IMG/VR virus record: IMGVR_UViG_3300036885_000433
Coordinates: 1-22,524 of that record
Strand: one strand, 5' to 3'
Origin: a virus
Length of the DNA: 22,524 nucleotides
Part shown: piece after piece, positions 21,855 to 22,524 of the stretch
Layout: every line of letters begins with the position of its first letter
Numbering within the stretch: position 1 is the first letter of the stretch
Translations under genes and position numbers: made by a program
The notes under the pieces: model-generated
What the model was told of the DNA's origin: nothing
Database searches by the model: none
Seen by the model: the letters and a program-made list of their open reading frames with translations, nothing else

Positions 21855-22274
21855 ATGGGTAAAATTAATCTACCTAAAAAATCATACAAAACAATGCTTA
21901 AGAGCGATCTAAGAAAGCGCGGGCGAGTCAATATAAATAACTATCGAATCGAATACCAACGGCGCCACAAAAGATGGGCAGTAATCAATTATTTCACTTA
22001 CGAAACTGTTGCAGTATATTTGCGGCGAGGGCAAGCGTATCAATACGCGTTAACGCATCTTGATCTAATAATTAACGCTCTGATGCAAAAAAGAATGCGC
22101 AAACAACTAAAAGCGACGAATATGGATCTAAATGTCATGGCTGAACATATTTACGGCGATAATCTGAAAAGCGCGTGCGAAGACTACCGCAAAAAGCATA
22201 AATACAAACGAAAATCCCAAAAATCTATAGAAAAAGAGATAAAAGATACAACAACAACATCAAACCTTACATAA
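21855..22274 (+). CDS. Unrecognised very basic protein, divergent from the late operon
   Basis: The only clear plus-strand gene. ATG 21855 (139 aa) is preferred over the TTG at 21837 (145 aa); neither has a ribosome binding site. The sequence is Lys/Arg-rich: KSYKTMLKSDLRKRGRVNIN, then NYRIEYQRRHKRWAVINYFT, then TYETVAVYLRRGQAYQYALT, then HLDLIINALMQKRMRKQLKA; the C-terminus is a Lys-rich tail (CEDYRKKHKYKRKSQKS) followed by a run of Thr. It might be a small helical domain flanked by basic tails; a nucleic-acid-binding or regulatory role is likely from charge and from its place next to a control region. I do not recognise a family. Confidence 0.6.
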   Translation: MGKINLPKKSYKTMLKSDLRKRGRVNINNYRIEYQRRHKRWAVINYFTYETVAVYLRRGQAYQYALTHLDLIINALMQKRMRKQLKATNMDLNVMAEHIYGDNLKSACEDYRKKHKYKRKSQKSIEKEIKDTTTTSNLT

Positions 22275-22524
22275 TCTTAAAATACAATTACAAAACCACA
22301 AAAATACCCGAAAACTAGACAAAAGAGTACATTTAAAAAAAAATGAGTCTAATCAACAACGTATCAACATTAAAAAAAGAAAACCCCGCCTCCAGAAGCC
22401 ATTGTTGCAGAAAGCCAAAACGTATAAAAAACTGCTACAAAAAATGATACATAGCTAACGCGTTGATAAATAAAGGATTTTTCTTGTCTTGTAGCAATGT
22501 ATCATTATTTATATATTTATATAT
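22275..22524. other. AT-rich region at right end, no convincing gene
   Basis: 250 bp with no clear gene. A 34-codon plus-strand frame (22343-22447) exists but lacks a ribosome binding site. The region holds the interleaved complementary pairs at 22433-22506, an AACGCGTT element, and ends in ATATATTTATATAT, possibly a contig end. Confidence 0.5.
22433..22506. repeat. Two complementary pairs in interleaved order (pseudoknot-like)
   Basis: TGCTACAA (22433-22440) is complementary to TTGTAGCA (22489-22496), and AATGATACAT (22443-22452) to ATGTATCATT (22497-22506). The order is A, B, A', B', so in RNA the two stems would cross (H-type pseudoknot order) or be alternatives; in DNA they are two overlapping inverted repeats. 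Between B and A' are 36 nt, with AACGCGTT. Confidence 0.5.

Larger units (their letters stand above)
21633..22460. repeat. Dispersed GCTAACG / ACGCG(C/T)TAAC motifs
   Basis: ACGCGCTAACGC lies at 21633-21644. Similar ACGCGCTAAC is at 21581-21590, just outside the coordinates given. The reverse form CGTTAGC is at 21689-21695. ACGCGTTAACGC is at 22045-22056 (inside the basic-protein gene) and GCTAACGCGTT at 22454-22464. Shorter ACGCGTT(A) occurs at 21553-21560 and 21724-21730. Clustering in this 900 bp suggests a binding element or iteron-like set. Confidence 0.45.

Noticed and set aside
22343-22447. 34-codon plus-strand frame with several Cys and Lys
   Set aside because: No ribosome binding site, only A-rich sequence in front, and no similar product known to me.
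1-22524. CRISPR array, tRNA, integrase, attachment site, insertion sequence or diversity-generating retroelement
   Set aside because: No regularly spaced repeats, cloverleaf sequences, recombinase or reverse transcriptase motifs, or transposase frames were seen. The fibre genes show no variable-repeat features that can be judged without a template repeat.

Overview
The window is part of the genome of a tailed phage or prophage (Caudoviricetes) with a contractile tail, AT-rich by eye. Almost everything from position 1 to about 21456 is one tightly packed late operon on the minus strand, so transcription runs from high to low coordinates. Gene order is that of a myovirus with a P2/Mu-type baseplate. 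There is no integrase, host gene, lysis gene or replication gene, so the host and the temperate or lytic lifestyle cannot be read from this window.

In transcription order, a HigA-like XRE/HTH regulator (21232-21456) is followed by the small and large terminase subunits, which overlap by 224 nt, then a small beta-rich virion-like protein, a lysine-rich protein with an HExxE-like motif, a 59-aa basic protein and the portal. Next come the scaffold, the major capsid protein, four head-tail connector or neck genes, tail sheath and tail tube. A tail assembly chaperone pair follows, joined by a clear programmed -1 frameshift at A-AAA-AAA (10189-10195). Then come an HK97-gp10-like completion protein, a short tape measure (531 aa), a gpU-like or DNA-circularisation-like protein, a LysM tail protein, a gpD-like hub, a spike with an HxH tip, a gp25/gpW-like wedge protein, gpJ, gpI, and a tail-fibre cassette. 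The cassette holds a fibre, a LamG-like adhesin, a 43-aa repeat peptide and a fibre that runs off the left edge. Neighbouring genes mostly overlap by ATGA or TAATG or are separated by 1-26 nt, and most start sites have a GAGG-type ribosome binding site, so translational coupling is likely throughout.

The right end (21457-22524) differs. A control region of about 400 bp contains a good minus-strand promoter flanked by two inverted copies of a 13-bp near-palindrome (TTACCGGGGTTAT), and several copies of a GCTAACG / ACGCG(C/T)TAAC motif. A divergent plus-strand gene encodes an unrecognised, very basic protein of about 139 aa. The last 250 bp look non-coding and contain two complementary pairs in interleaved, pseudoknot-type order.

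The observations most worth checking are the chaperone frameshift, which explains an otherwise empty 190-nt gap, the operator-like architecture with an orphan HigA-like regulator at the head of the late operon, the terS/terL overlap, the repeated 16-bp stop/RBS junction in the fibre cassette, and the interleaved complementary pairs at the right end. I see no convincing evidence of a wholly new defence or mobile system here.
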